From positions 18,318 through 82,317 of the forward strand of contig JAMFSK010000156.1 in NCBI GenBank assembly GCA_026225235.1: a DNA stretch of 64,000 nt, read 5' to 3'. Origin of the DNA: Burkholderiales bacterium (GTDB lineage Bacteria; Pseudomonadota; Gammaproteobacteria; Burkholderiales; Burkholderiaceae). The notes below the pieces were generated by a model. That model was not told where the DNA came from and made no database searches. It saw only the letters and a program-made list of their open reading frames with translations. A program made the translations under genes and the position numbers. Positions 52,617-61,342 of the stretch are shown here, in pieces. Positions within the stretch are counted from its first letter, which is position 1. Every line of letters starts with the position of its first letter.

Positions 52617-54524
52617 ATGCGCCGCGTATCCGCACCCTCCGAACCCGGGCAGCCGGCCAACCCCGACGCCCCGCGCAATGACTGGCAGACGATTCGATCG
52701 CTGCTGCCTTATCTTGCCGACTATCGTGGCCGGGTCGCGCTCGCGCTGACCTGCCTGATCGGCGCGAAATTCACGAATCTCGGCGTGCCGGTCGTGATGA
52801 AGGCGATCATCGACCACTTGTCGGCTGCCCGGCATCTGACCGATATCGCGCGAACCCAGCAGCAATCAGGTCTGATCGTGCTCGGCGGCCTGGGCGCGCT
52901 GGTGATCGCATATGCGGCGGTGCGCCTGTCGACTTCGCTGTTGACTGAGCTGCGCGAAATCCTGTTTGCGAAGGTCACGCAGAGCGCCGCGCGCAAGATC
53001 GCACTCGAAGTCTTCGAGCATCTGCATGCGCTCTCGCTGCGTTTTCATCTCGACCGGCAGACCGGCGGTATGTCGCGCGATATCGAGCGCGGCACGCGCG
53101 GTGTGCAATCGCTGATCTCGTATTCGCTCTACAACATCCTGCCCACGCTGGTCGAAGTGACGCTCGTGTTGGGATTCTTCATCTTCAAATACGAGGCCTA
53201 CTACGCGCTCGTCACGTTCGCCGCGCTCGCCAGCTACATTTTCTTCACGATCCGCATGACGGAGTGGCGCACGCACTTCCGTCGCACGATGAATGAGCTC
53301 GATTCGAAAGCGAATGCCCGTGCGATCGACTCGCTCCTCAACTACGAGACCGTCAAGTACTTTGGCAACGAGCGCTACGAGGCCGAGCGCTACGACGTGA
53401 ACCTTCAGCACTATCGCGTCGCGGCGGTCAAGTCGCAGCAGTCGTTGTCGATGCTGAACTTCGGGCAGCAGACGATCATCGCGATCTGCATGGTGCTGAT
53501 CCTCTGGCGGGCGGTGAATGGCGTGATGGCGGGTCACCTGACGCTCGGCGACCTGGTGCTGATCAACACCTTCATGCTGCAGCTCTATATTCCGCTGAAC
53601 TTTCTGGGCGCGGTTTATCGCGATCTCAAGCAAAGCCTGACGGACATGGACCGGATGTTCAATCTCATCCACGTCACGCGCGAAGTCGCGGATGCACCCG
53701 ATGCTCCTCCGCTCGTGCTCCAGGGCGGTACGGTGCGATTCGATCATGTCGATTTTTCGTATGAACCCGCGCGTCAGATCCTGAACGACATCAGCTTTAC
53801 GGTCGCCGCGGGGACCACGACGGCGGTCGTCGGCCACAGTGGTTCGGGCAAGTCGACGCTCTCGCGCTTGCTGTTTCGCTTCTACGATCTGGATCGGGCG
53901 AGCGGGGGCGCGGTCACGATCGACGGGCAGGATATCCGCGACATCACACAGGACTCGCTGCGTGCCGCGATCGGCATCGTGCCGCAAGACACGGTGCTGT
54001 TCAACGATACGATCTACTACAACATTGCTTATGGCCGGCCGACGGCCAGCCGTGAAGAGGTCATCGCGGCGGCGCGCGCCGCGCATATTCATACCTTTAT
54101 CGAAAGTCTGCCGGCCGGGTATGAGACGACCGTGGGCGAGCGTGGGCTCAAGCTGTCGGGGGGCGAAAAGCAACGTGTCGCGATCGCTCGGACGGTGCTC
54201 AAAAACCCGTGCATCCTGATTTTCGATGAGGCGACTTCGGCGCTCGATTCGAAATCGGAACGCGCGATTCAGCACGAACTGGGTCAGATCGCGAGGAACC
54301 GCACGACCTTGATGATCGCGCATCGGCTCTCGACGATTGTTCACGCCGAACAGATCCTGGTGATGGATCATGGTCGCATCGTCGAACGCGGCACGCATGA
54401 GGTATTGCTCGCCTTGGGTGGGCTGTATGCGCAGATGTGGTCGCTCCAGCAGCGCGCACAGCAGGCAAGCCAGCAGGCGGTCGAGGCGCTTGAGGCGGCC
54501 GATGAGCCGGTGCCTGCCGGATAA
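52617..54524 (+). CDS. Atm1/HMT1-type ABC half-transporter
   Basis: Half-size ABC exporter, 635 residues, with six membrane segments in the first half and an ATPase domain at the end. The motif LNYETVKYFGNE with YEAERYD is typical of the Atm1/ABCB7 heavy-metal group. Walker A is GHSGSGKST, signature LSGGEKQRVAIAR, Walker B CILIFDEATSALD, and H-loop MIAHRLST. Bacterial Atm1 proteins export glutathione-metal or glutathione persulfide complexes. The start is ATG 52617; upstream frame is not similar. Confidence 0.94.
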   Translation: MRRVSAPSEPGQPANPDAPRNDWQTIRSLLPYLADYRGRVALALTCLIGAKFTNLGVPVVMKAIIDHLSAARHLTDIARTQQQSGLIVLGGLGALVIAYAAVRLSTSLLTELREILFAKVTQSAARKIALEVFEHLHALSLRFHLDRQTGGMSRDIERGTRGVQSLISYSLYNILPTLVEVTLVLGFFIFKYEAYYALVTFAALASYIFFTIRMTEWRTHFRRTMNELDSKANARAIDSLLNYETVKYFGNERYEAERYDVNLQHYRVAAVKSQQSLSMLNFGQQTIIAICMVLILWRAVNGVMAGHLTLGDLVLINTFMLQLYIPLNFLGAVYRDLKQSLTDMDRMFNLIHVTREVADAPDAPPLVLQGGTVRFDHVDFSYEPARQILNDISFTVAAGTTTAVVGHSGSGKSTLSRLLFRFYDLDRASGGAVTIDGQDIRDITQDSLRAAIGIVPQDTVLFNDTIYYNIAYGRPTASREEVIAAARAAHIHTFIESLPAGYETTVGERGLKLSGGEKQRVAIARTVLKNPCILIFDEATSALDSKSERAIQHELGQIARNRTTLMIAHRLSTIVHAEQILVMDHGRIVERGTHEVLLALGGLYAQMWSLQQRAQQASQQAVEALEAADEPVPAG

Positions 54525-54565
54525 GGTCACTGCAAGCTCACGAAGCGAAGCACAGCGAGGGTGCG

Positions 54566-55516
54566 ATGGAACTGAAATGGCTCGAGGATTTCGTCTCGCT
54601 CGCCGAAACCCGCAGCTTCAGCCGGTCGGCTGCGTTGCGTCATGTGACCCAGCCGGCGTTCTCGCGCCGCATCCAGGCGCTCGAAGCCTGGGTCGGCACC
54701 GAGCTCATCGATCGCTCGACGTTCCCGACCCGCCTCACGCAGAGCGGCGAAGTCTTTCACGCGCAGGCGCTGAGCATTCTTTCCCAGGCACATGAAGCAC
54801 GTGCCTTGCTGCGCAGCCGCGAAGGCACCCCTGCGGCGACCATCGAGTTCGCCGTCCCGCATACCCTGGCGTTGACCTTTTTCCCGCAGTGGCTCTCCGA
54901 TCTCGAGACCGACTTGGGCCGCCTGCGCACTCGCCTGCGTGCGCTCAATGTCCACGATGCCGTACTGATGCTCGTTGAAGGCGGCGTGGATCTCGTGATG
55001 GGGTATCACCATCCGGGGCAGCCGAGGCCGCTTGACCCTGCGCGCTACGAGTCCGTCGTGATCGGCGCTGAGCGTGTCGCCCCCTTCAGCGCGGCGAACG
55101 CGCGTGGCGAGCCGCGTTTCACCTTGCCCGGCACGGCACAGTCTCCGACCCCCTATCTTTCGTACACGCCGAATGCCTACCTCGGCAGGATGACGCAGTT
55201 GTTGCTCAATAAGGCGCCCGAGCCCATCTATCTCGACAAGGTTTATGAGACGGATATGGCCGAAGGGCTCAAGGCCATGGCGCTTGCAGGTCACGGTGTT
55301 GCATTCTTGCCGCAGAGTGCGGCGGCGGATGCGCTGGCAAGCGGCCGGCTCGTGTCGCTGGACGACGCGCGCCATGAGCTGTCGCTGACGATGGAGATCC
55401 GGCTGTACCGCGACAAGCTCGCTGTGCCCGCTGACGAAAGTCGGCGCAGACTGGTGGATAGCCTCTGGAAGCACGTCGCTACAGCACGCGGCGAACCTCA
55501 TGCAGAACTGACATAG
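54566..55516 (+). CDS. LysR-family regulator, HypT/YjiE-like
   Basis: LysR-type regulator, 316 residues. The start MELKWLEDFVSLAETRSFSR with HVTQPAFSRRIQALEAWVG resembles the HypT (YjiE) branch, which in E. coli senses hypochlorite through methionine oxidation. The rest is the effector domain (YHHPGQPRPLDPARYESVVI and later GHGVAFLPQSAA). It lies 196 bases before gdhA on the same strand, so control of glutamate dehydrogenase is also possible. Assignment to HypT is by similarity of the HTH only; other LysR members are alternatives. Confidence 0.88.
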   Translation: MELKWLEDFVSLAETRSFSRSAALRHVTQPAFSRRIQALEAWVGTELIDRSTFPTRLTQSGEVFHAQALSILSQAHEARALLRSREGTPAATIEFAVPHTLALTFFPQWLSDLETDLGRLRTRLRALNVHDAVLMLVEGGVDLVMGYHHPGQPRPLDPARYESVVIGAERVAPFSAANARGEPRFTLPGTAQSPTPYLSYTPNAYLGRMTQLLLNKAPEPIYLDKVYETDMAEGLKAMALAGHGVAFLPQSAAADALASGRLVSLDDARHELSLTMEIRLYRDKLAVPADESRRRLVDSLWKHVATARGEPHAELT

Positions 55517-55712
55517 CCGTATGTAGAAACGGCATTGGCTTTGCCGGACCGGGGTTCGCACAATGCTGGCAGTCGCTGGATCGGGCTGACTCCGCGCGCA
55601 TCGGCCTGGTGTCGATGCATGCAGATTGGCCGGAATTTCGCGACAGGCTGAATGAGAAGCGTGGGTCGTATCGTCGAGACGACGGTCGGCCCGAGACACC
55701 CCGGAGAACCGA

Positions 55713-57005
55713 ATGTCCACCGAACAACAACACGCAATTCCGTCCTACCTGAACGCCGATCATCTCGGCCCGTGGGGCACTTATTTACAGCAGATCGATC
55801 GTGTCGCCCCTTATCTCGACGCTCATCTCCAGCGCTGGATCGAAACGCTCAAGCGACCCAAGCGCGCGCTGATCGTCGATGTGCCGATCCATCTTGATAA
55901 CGGCACCGTCAAGCATTTCGAAGGTTACCGGGTCCAGCACAACACCTCGCGGGGACCGGGCAAAGGCGGCCTGCGTTATCACCAGGATGTGACGCTGTCT
56001 GAAGTCATGGCGCTCGCGGCGTGGATGTCGATCAAGAACGCCGCGGTCAATGTGCCGTACGGCGGCGCGAAGGGCGGCGTCCGGGTCGATCCGCGGCAAT
56101 TGTCGCTTAGCGAACTCGAGCGCATGACGCGTCGCTACACCAGCGAGATCAACGTCATCATCGGACCGAACAGCGATATTCCCGCGCCCGACGTCAACAC
56201 CAACGAACAGGTGATGGCGTGGATGATGGATACGTATTCGATGAACCTGGGCCACTCGGCCACGGGGGTGGTCACCGGCAAACCGATTTCACTGGGCGGC
56301 AGCCTGGGCCGGCGTGAAGCGACCGGGCGCGGGGTCTATGTGATCGCCTGCGAGGCGGCGCGTCAGATCAACGTCGAGATCGAAGGGGCGCGGATTGCCG
56401 TGCAGGGCTTCGGCAATGTCGGCGGGACCGCTGCGCGACTGTTTGCCGAAAACGGAGCAAAGGTCGTCACGGTGCAGGACCATACGGGCACCATCATGAG
56501 TCTGGGCGGCCTCGATACCGTGGCGCTCACGAAGCATGTGGCCGAGACCGGCGGTGTCGCCGGCTTTCCCGGTGCCGAGAAGATTCCCGATGCGGATTTC
56601 TGGGCGATCGAAACGGAGTTCCTGATTCCGGCGGCGCTCGAAGGGCAGATCAACGAACACAATGCGTCGAAGATTCGCACCCGGATCGTCGTCGAAGGCG
56701 CGAACGGGCCGACCACGCCCGAAGCGGACGACCTGCTGCGCGAACACAACATCCTGGTGATTCCTGATGTGATCGCGAATGCCGGCGGCGTGACGGTGTC
56801 TTACTTCGAATGGGTGCAGGATTTCTCGAGCTTCTTCTGGACGGAAGAAGAGATCAATCAGCGGCTCGACCGCGTGATGCGCGAGGCTTTCGCGGGGATC
56901 TGGCTGGTGGCGCAGGAGAAGAATGTGTCGGTGCGTACCGCGGCGTTTATCGTGGCCTGCACCCGGATCCTGACAGCACGCGATGTGCGCGGCCTGTATC
57001 CGTGA
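55713..57005 (+). CDS. gdhA: Glutamate dehydrogenase, NAD(P)-type hexameric
   Basis: Glu/Leu/Phe/Val dehydrogenase family enzyme, 430 residues. The catalytic Lys region is GGAKGGVRVDPRQLS with upstream RGPGKGGLRYH; the nucleotide-binding fold is AVQGFGNVGGTAARLFAENGAKV; other landmarks are GPNSDIPAPDVNTN and GGVTVSYFEWVQD. It converts 2-oxoglutarate and ammonia to glutamate reversibly. A HypT-like LysR gene lies upstream and the YafJ-like amidotransferase gene converges on it. NAD or NADP use cannot be decided by eye. Confidence 0.95.
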   Translation: MSTEQQHAIPSYLNADHLGPWGTYLQQIDRVAPYLDAHLQRWIETLKRPKRALIVDVPIHLDNGTVKHFEGYRVQHNTSRGPGKGGLRYHQDVTLSEVMALAAWMSIKNAAVNVPYGGAKGGVRVDPRQLSLSELERMTRRYTSEINVIIGPNSDIPAPDVNTNEQVMAWMMDTYSMNLGHSATGVVTGKPISLGGSLGRREATGRGVYVIACEAARQINVEIEGARIAVQGFGNVGGTAARLFAENGAKVVTVQDHTGTIMSLGGLDTVALTKHVAETGGVAGFPGAEKIPDADFWAIETEFLIPAALEGQINEHNASKIRTRIVVEGANGPTTPEADDLLREHNILVIPDVIANAGGVTVSYFEWVQDFSSFFWTEEEINQRLDRVMREAFAGIWLVAQEKNVSVRTAAFIVACTRILTARDVRGLYP

Positions 57006-57079
57006 GAGAGCTGTGAGCTAGCCGTGGGCCTATCCGCGCGCTCGTCGTGAACCACGCGTGAACCACACGTGAGAAACCC

Positions 57080-58036
57080 TCACGCGGCCTCGACACCACC
57101 CTGAATACGGATGGTGCCGGCCGCGCACGGACGTTGCGCGGCCTTCTCGCGCACGGCCGCCGGCACCGGCAAGACGACCCGGGCCGCCACGTTGCCGTCT
57201 TGGAACATCACGAGCTCTCCCGGTTCAAGCCGGGTCCAAACCTCGTTATCGGTCAGCGGTTGCGTGGCGATCACGGCGACCCGGTCTTCGGGCGTCGTGT
57301 AGTTCGCGAAGTCGACTGTCATGTCTTCGTCGATCAGATGCGCGGTCGAGAACGGCCATTGCCTGACGAGATAGTGCAGATGTGTCGAGCAATGGGCGAA
57401 CAGCGCCTGACCATTCGAGAGCAGGAAGTTGAACACCCCGTGGCGCGAGATCTCGCGCGTGATGTCTTCGATCGCCTTGAACAACTCGGGAAGCGATGGC
57501 TGCGTGCCGGGGAAGCGCTCGCGCAGGCCCTGTAGCAGCGTGCAAAAAGCGTATTCACTGTCAGTCGTGCCCACGGGTTCGAACAAACCTGTAAGCGTGG
57601 GCTTGAACTGCGTCGGCTGGATCTCGAGCGTAGGTGTTGGCGGCGCGACCGTGTCGTCGACGACCGCATTGGCCGGAAGCTCGTCGCCCAGCGGAGCCTG
57701 CTGCAGATCGCCGTTGTGCGCGAAGATCCAGTGGCGGCCCCAGAGTTCGCGCTGGAACGGATGACAGTTCTCAAGCAGGATGCGGCCCTGAGTCGCCTTG
57801 CGGATATGCGCGATCGTGTTCTTCGACTTGATCGGGTAACGCTTGACGAGTTCGGCGATCGGCGAACTTGCCGACGACTGGTGATCGATAAACAGCCGGC
57901 AGGCCTTGTCTTCGAAGAACGCGATGCCCCAACCGTCGGCGTGATGATCGGTGACGCCGCCGCGCTTGGCGAAGCCCGTGAACGAAAAGGTCACGTCAGT
58001 GGGCGTCGCGCAATTCATTCCTAACAGTTGGCACAT
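57080..58036 (-). CDS. Class II glutamine amidotransferase, YafJ-like
   Basis: Ntn-type glutaminase-domain protein, 318 residues. The catalytic Cys2 is exposed after the initiator Met (MCQLLGMNC). Other class II marks are GGVTDHHADGWGIAFFE, HIRKATQG and HNGDL, with the segment DSEYAFCTLLQGLRERFPG. YafJ proteins are of unknown target and lack a synthase domain. A Pro/Thr-rich insertion (about residues 136-165) follows the HNGDL motif and makes it longer than most of 255-280 residues. ATG 58036 is used because it exposes Cys2. It is divergent from pyrC and converges on gdhA. Confidence 0.92.
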   Translation of the reverse strand: MCQLLGMNCATPTDVTFSFTGFAKRGGVTDHHADGWGIAFFEDKACRLFIDHQSSASSPIAELVKRYPIKSKNTIAHIRKATQGRILLENCHPFQRELWGRHWIFAHNGDLQQAPLGDELPANAVVDDTVAPPTPTLEIQPTQFKPTLTGLFEPVGTTDSEYAFCTLLQGLRERFPGTQPSLPELFKAIEDITREISRHGVFNFLLSNGQALFAHCSTHLHYLVRQWPFSTAHLIDEDMTVDFANYTTPEDRVAVIATQPLTDNEVWTRLEPGELVMFQDGNVAARVVLPVPAAVREKAAQRPCAAGTIRIQGGVEAA

Positions 58037-58191
58037 GGGGCAAGAGAAGGGCGAAGGAGGGCAATGCACGTGGGGCGAGCCGCGCCGCACCGAGAGGGTC
58101 AGCGCGTGGGGGAAACCGGCCGGGACAGCAGCCATGCACCCGGTACGCACGCCGTCTGCGATTGCAAGGGCCTGGCACAGGGACAAGCCGC

Positions 58192-58197
58192 TAAAAT
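58192..58197 (+). promoter_or_regulatory. Likely -10 box of pyrC
   Basis: TAAAAT (58192-58197) lies 37 bases before the pyrC ATG. No good -35 box. Confidence 0.4.
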
Positions 58198-58233
58198 ACG
58201 GGTTTGTTCGAGCATAGCACCCGACCGGATCCG

Positions 58234-59340
58234 ATGACCACGATTCTTACGCCCCCTGCAGCGCCGGCCACGCCGCCTGCGAGCGACGCCGCCGCGGCGC
58301 CCCAAACGCTGACGCTCGCGCGTCCTGACGACTGGCATCTGCACCTGCGCGACGGCGCGACGCTGGCCGCGGTTCTGCCCCATACCGCGCGGCAATTCGG
58401 GCGCGCGATCGTGATGCCCAATCTCAAGCCGCCGGTCACGACGGTGGCGATGGCCGCCGCCTACCGCGAGCGTATTCTCGCGGTGCTGCCCGCGGGCCTG
58501 CGTTTCGAACCGCTGATGACGCTTTATCTGACCGACAACACCCCGGCTGACGAGATTCGTCGGGCGGTGGAGTCCGGTTTCGTCCACGGCGTGAAGCTTT
58601 ATCCCGCCGGTGCGACCACCAATTCGGATGCGGGTGTCACGAGTCTGGCCAAATGTGCACCCGCTCTCGAGGCGATGCAGGCGCTTGGCCTGCCCTTGCT
58701 CGTGCATGGAGAAGTCACCGATCCCGCGATCGACCTGTTTGACCGCGAGAAAGTGTTTATCGACCAGGTGATGATTCCGCTGCGGCGTGATTTTCCGGCG
58801 CTGCGCGTGGTGTTCGAGCACATTACGACGGCCGATGCAGCGGCCTATGTGCGTGACGCAGAAGGCGCACCTGGCCAGTTGGGCGCCACCCTGACCGCAC
58901 ACCATCTGCTCTATAACCGCAACGCGATTTTCCAGGGTGGCATCCGGCCGCACTACTACTGCCTGCCCGTGCTCAAGCGTGAAACGCATCGCCTCGCGCT
59001 GGTCGAGGCGGCGATCTCAGGCAATCCGCGCTTCTTCCTCGGCACCGACAGCGCGCCGCATGAAAAGGGCACCAAGGAAAACGCGTGCGGTTGCGCGGGC
59101 TGCTACACGGCGCTTCACGCGCTCGAGCTTTATACCGAAGCCTTCGACCAGGCGGGTGCGCTCGACAAGCTCGAAGGATTTGCGAGTTTCTTCGGCGCCG
59201 ATTTCTACGGCTTGCCGCGCAGTGCCGAACAAGTCATCTTGCGTCGCGAAGCTTGGGCGCTCCCGGCCGAACTGCCGATGGGCGACGGCAAGGTCGTGCC
59301 GTTGCGTGCCGGCGAGCAGATGGCGTGGCGGCTGGGCTGA
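58234..59340 (+). CDS. pyrC: Dihydroorotase (PyrC, class II)
   Basis: Zinc metalloenzyme, 368 residues, closing carbamoyl aspartate to dihydroorotate in pyrimidine synthesis. The ligands in WHLHLRDG and the carbamylated Lys in GVKLYPAGATTNSD are clear, with VHGEVTD, VFEHITTADAA and LGTDSAPHEKGTKE later. The amino-terminal 20 residues are Ala/Pro-rich before TLARPDDW. ATG 58234 is used rather than ATG 58204. A small GC hairpin (GGGGCG / CGCCCC at about 59400-59418) lies after it, near the rnpB promoter. Confidence 0.95.
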   Translation: MTTILTPPAAPATPPASDAAAAPQTLTLARPDDWHLHLRDGATLAAVLPHTARQFGRAIVMPNLKPPVTTVAMAAAYRERILAVLPAGLRFEPLMTLYLTDNTPADEIRRAVESGFVHGVKLYPAGATTNSDAGVTSLAKCAPALEAMQALGLPLLVHGEVTDPAIDLFDREKVFIDQVMIPLRRDFPALRVVFEHITTADAAAYVRDAEGAPGQLGATLTAHHLLYNRNAIFQGGIRPHYYCLPVLKRETHRLALVEAAISGNPRFFLGTDSAPHEKGTKENACGCAGCYTALHALELYTEAFDQAGALDKLEGFASFFGADFYGLPRSAEQVILRREAWALPAELPMGDGKVVPLRAGEQMAWRLG

Positions 59341-59422
59341 GGCGGGGTTTGCCGCGGGTGACGGGGCCGGCTAAGGCGCGGCTCGCCTGACGTGAGAGAC
59401 GGGGCGCCTCGCCGCCCCATGC

Positions 59423-59428
59423 TAAACT
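59423..59428 (+). promoter_or_regulatory. -10 box of rnpB
   Basis: TAAACT lies about 10 bases upstream of the RNase P RNA 5' end. The -35 region overlaps the GC hairpin after pyrC. Confidence 0.45.
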
Positions 59429-59436
59429 CGCGTCCG

Positions 59437-59834
<398 letters not shown>

Positions 59835-59851
59835 TCTTCTTATTCTTCGGC

Positions 59852-60280
59852 TTAGCCTTCGACGATTTCGAACGAGTGCGTGAGTTCGGCCGTCTTCGCC
59901 AGCATGATCGACGCCGAGCAGTACTTGTCGTGCGACAGATTGATCGCGCGCTCGATCGTTGTGGGGTTCAGGTCGTGACCCGTCACGACAAAATGGAAGT
60001 GGATCTTCGTGAAGATCTTCGGGTCTTCCGACGCACGGTCCGCTTTGAGCGAAACGGTGCAGCCGCGGATGTCCTGCCGGCTCTTCTTCGCGATCATCAC
60101 TACGTCATACGCCGTGCAGCCCCCGGTGCCGAGCAGCACCATTTCCATCGGGCGCGGCGCCAGGTTGCGGCCGCCGCCTTCGGGTGCGCCGTCCATCGTC
60201 ACCAGGTGACCGCTGCCCGTTTCGGCCGCGAACGCCATCCCATCCTTGCCCATCCAGCTGATCTTGCATTCCATTTGCAT
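59852..60280 (-). CDS. OsmC family protein (YhfA-like)
   Basis: OsmC/Ohr-fold protein, 142 residues, related to E. coli YhfA. Redox cysteines of the family are placed in LLGTGGCTAYDVVMIAKK and again in HDKYCSASIMLAKTA. OsmC proteins reduce organic peroxides, YhfA members are uncharacterised. ATG 60280 has AGGA four bases upstream; a longer frame to 60307 is not supported. On the minus strand TACAAT at 60306-60311 may be its -10 box, 26 bases upstream. The gene is separated from rplM by the small RNA unit. Confidence 0.92.
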   Translation of the reverse strand: MQMECKISWMGKDGMAFAAETGSGHLVTMDGAPEGGGRNLAPRPMEMVLLGTGGCTAYDVVMIAKKSRQDIRGCTVSLKADRASEDPKIFTKIHFHFVVTGHDLNPTTIERAINLSHDKYCSASIMLAKTAELTHSFEIVEG

Positions 60281-60307
60281 AATTCCTGCGTGTGTCCGGT
60301 AAAGCAT

Positions 60308-60495
60308 TGTAGCGGGGTGTGCCAGGGAGAGTGGGAAGCGACATTTTGCGGCGTCGCAGCATCTTTGGTATCTACGGGATTCCCCGCAGGCTCCCGCTTT
60401 TTCACCCTCACTAGAGTGCGGCCGGATGGCTTGATTTTCAAGTCAAGCGGTTGATTTGCAACGACTTCGGGCGGACGTTGCCGCCTCCGGTCATT
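60308..60495. other. Gene-free stretch upstream of the small RNA
   Basis: Non-coding on both strands as far as I can see, apart from the probable -10 box of the OsmC-family gene. Short palindromic words around CTTGATTTTCAAGTCAAG occur near 60430-60450. Confidence 0.5.
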
Positions 60496-60525
60496 TTTCT
60501 TAATGTGAAATTGAATTTCTTAATG
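60496..60525. repeat. Direct repeat upstream of the small RNA promoter
   Basis: TTTCTTAATG at 60496-60505 and at 60516-60525, exactly 20 bases (two helical turns) apart. The second copy ends nine bases before the -35 box. Such geometry is usual for binding of a dimeric activator or repressor. Not recognised as a named site. Confidence 0.7.
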
Positions 60526-60534
60526 CGGAGGATC

Positions 60535-60563
60535 TTGCGTCGCACAACGGGGTTCTTTATAAT
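60535..60563 (+). promoter_or_regulatory. Promoter of the small RNA
   Basis: TTGCGT (60535-60540), a 17-base spacer and TATAAT (60558-60563). It is close to the sigma-70 consensus and would start transcription near 60570. Confidence 0.85.
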
Positions 60564-60569
60564 TGGCCT

Positions 60570-60660
60570 CATTGGTTGGCGTTGGTTGCCACCTCCCATG
60601 TCTCCTCCATTCTCCTCCAGAGATGGATTACGCCCGAGCCGAGTGCTCGGGCTTTTTTTT
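60570..60660 (+). ncRNA. Small RNA with anti-Shine-Dalgarno loops (likely the betaproteobacterial toxic sRNA)
   Basis: An about 90-base RNA. A first stem (60574-60580 with 60588-60593) is followed by a second (CCAT 60596-60599 and CTC 60602-60604 with GAG 60620-60622 and ATGG 60623-60626), whose 15-base loop 60605-60619 contains CTCC and CTCCTCC, complementary to Shine-Dalgarno sequences; ACCTCCC at 60591-60597 is another. The end is a rho-independent terminator. Its place between an osmC-family gene and rplM is, as I recall, that of Rfam's Betaproteobacteria toxic small RNA, not verified here. The terminator and own promoters show it to be a separate transcript. Confidence 0.75.
60632..60660 (+). 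terminator. Rho-independent terminator of the small RNA
   Basis: GCCCGAG (60632-60638) pairs with CTCGGGC (60646-60652) around a 7-base loop, followed by eight T residues (60653-60660). Confidence 0.93.
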
Positions 60661-60678
60661 GCCTGCGGCAGTTTCGGC

Positions 60679-60707
60679 TTGCTGCAAGCACCTGATTTCT
60701 TTAGAAT
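60679..60707 (+). promoter_or_regulatory. Promoter of rplM-rpsI
   Basis: TTGCTG (60679-60684), a 17-base spacer and TAGAAT (60702-60707). It lies just after the small RNA terminator and gives rplM its own promoter and a leader of about 185 bases. Confidence 0.8.
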
Positions 60708-60713
60708 TCAGGG

Positions 60714-60901
60714 TTTTCCGCAAATGCCCGCGGGAAAAAGTTTCAGGGAGAGCCTGCGCGGATCGCGAGCGCGACGCTCTGGAGTCCATGAATGCCTGTC
60801 ACACGCCAACCCGTGTGGAGGTGTCCGTGTTCCGGAAGACGTCAAGCCGACGGCCACCAACAAGCAGGAAAGCAAGGGCACTGACTTATTTTGGATCGAT
60901 C
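60714..60901 (+). promoter_or_regulatory. Structured 5' leader of rplM
   Basis: A 188-base leader with several pairing options, including CACACG (60800-60805) with CGTGTG (60812-60817) and AGAGC with GCTCT arms upstream. Leaders of L13 operons can bind the ribosomal protein; whether this one does is inference. Confidence 0.4.
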
Positions 60902-61330
60902 ATGAAGACTTTTTCCGCCAAGGCACATGAAGTGCAGCGCGAATGGTTCGTGATTGACGCGACGGACAAAGTTCTCGGCCGTGTCGCCAGCGAAGTGGCA
61001 CGCCGTCTTCGCGGCAAACACAAGCCTGAATTTACCCCGCACGTCGATACGGGCGATTTCATCGTCATCATCAATGCCGGCAAACTCCGTGTTACCGGCA
61101 ACAAGACGACGGACAAGAAGTACTACCGCCACTCGGGTTACCCGGGCGGTATCTACGAAACGACGTTCGGCAAAATGCAAGAACGCTTCCCGGGCCGTGC
61201 GCTCGAGAAAGCGGTCAAGGGCATGCTGCCGAAAGGCCCGCTCGGCTACGCCATGATCAAGAAGCTCAAGGTCTATGCTGACGCGACCCACCCGCATTCG
61301 GCCCAACAGCCGAAAGCGCTCGAGATCTAA
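60902..61330 (+). CDS. rplM: Ribosomal protein L13
   Basis: 50S ribosomal protein L13, 142 residues, standard length. The N terminus MKTFSAKAHEVQREWFVIDA, DKVLGRVASEVARRLRGKHK and the C-terminal AVKGMLPKGPLGYAMIKKLK are the family landmarks. It is an early assembly protein of the large subunit. It is cotranscribed with rpsI after a 12-base gap, as in most bacteria, from the promoter at 60679-60707. Confidence 0.98.
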   Translation: MKTFSAKAHEVQREWFVIDATDKVLGRVASEVARRLRGKHKPEFTPHVDTGDFIVIINAGKLRVTGNKTTDKKYYRHSGYPGGIYETTFGKMQERFPGRALEKAVKGMLPKGPLGYAMIKKLKVYADATHPHSAQQPKALEI

Positions 61331-61342
61331 GGGAGCCCCACT

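Noticed and set aside
60660..60901. Small RNA unit as merely an attenuator of rplM
   Set aside because: A second good promoter (TTGCTG, 17, TAGAAT at 60679-60707) follows the terminator, so rplM does not need read-through. The attenuator idea is not excluded, but less likely.
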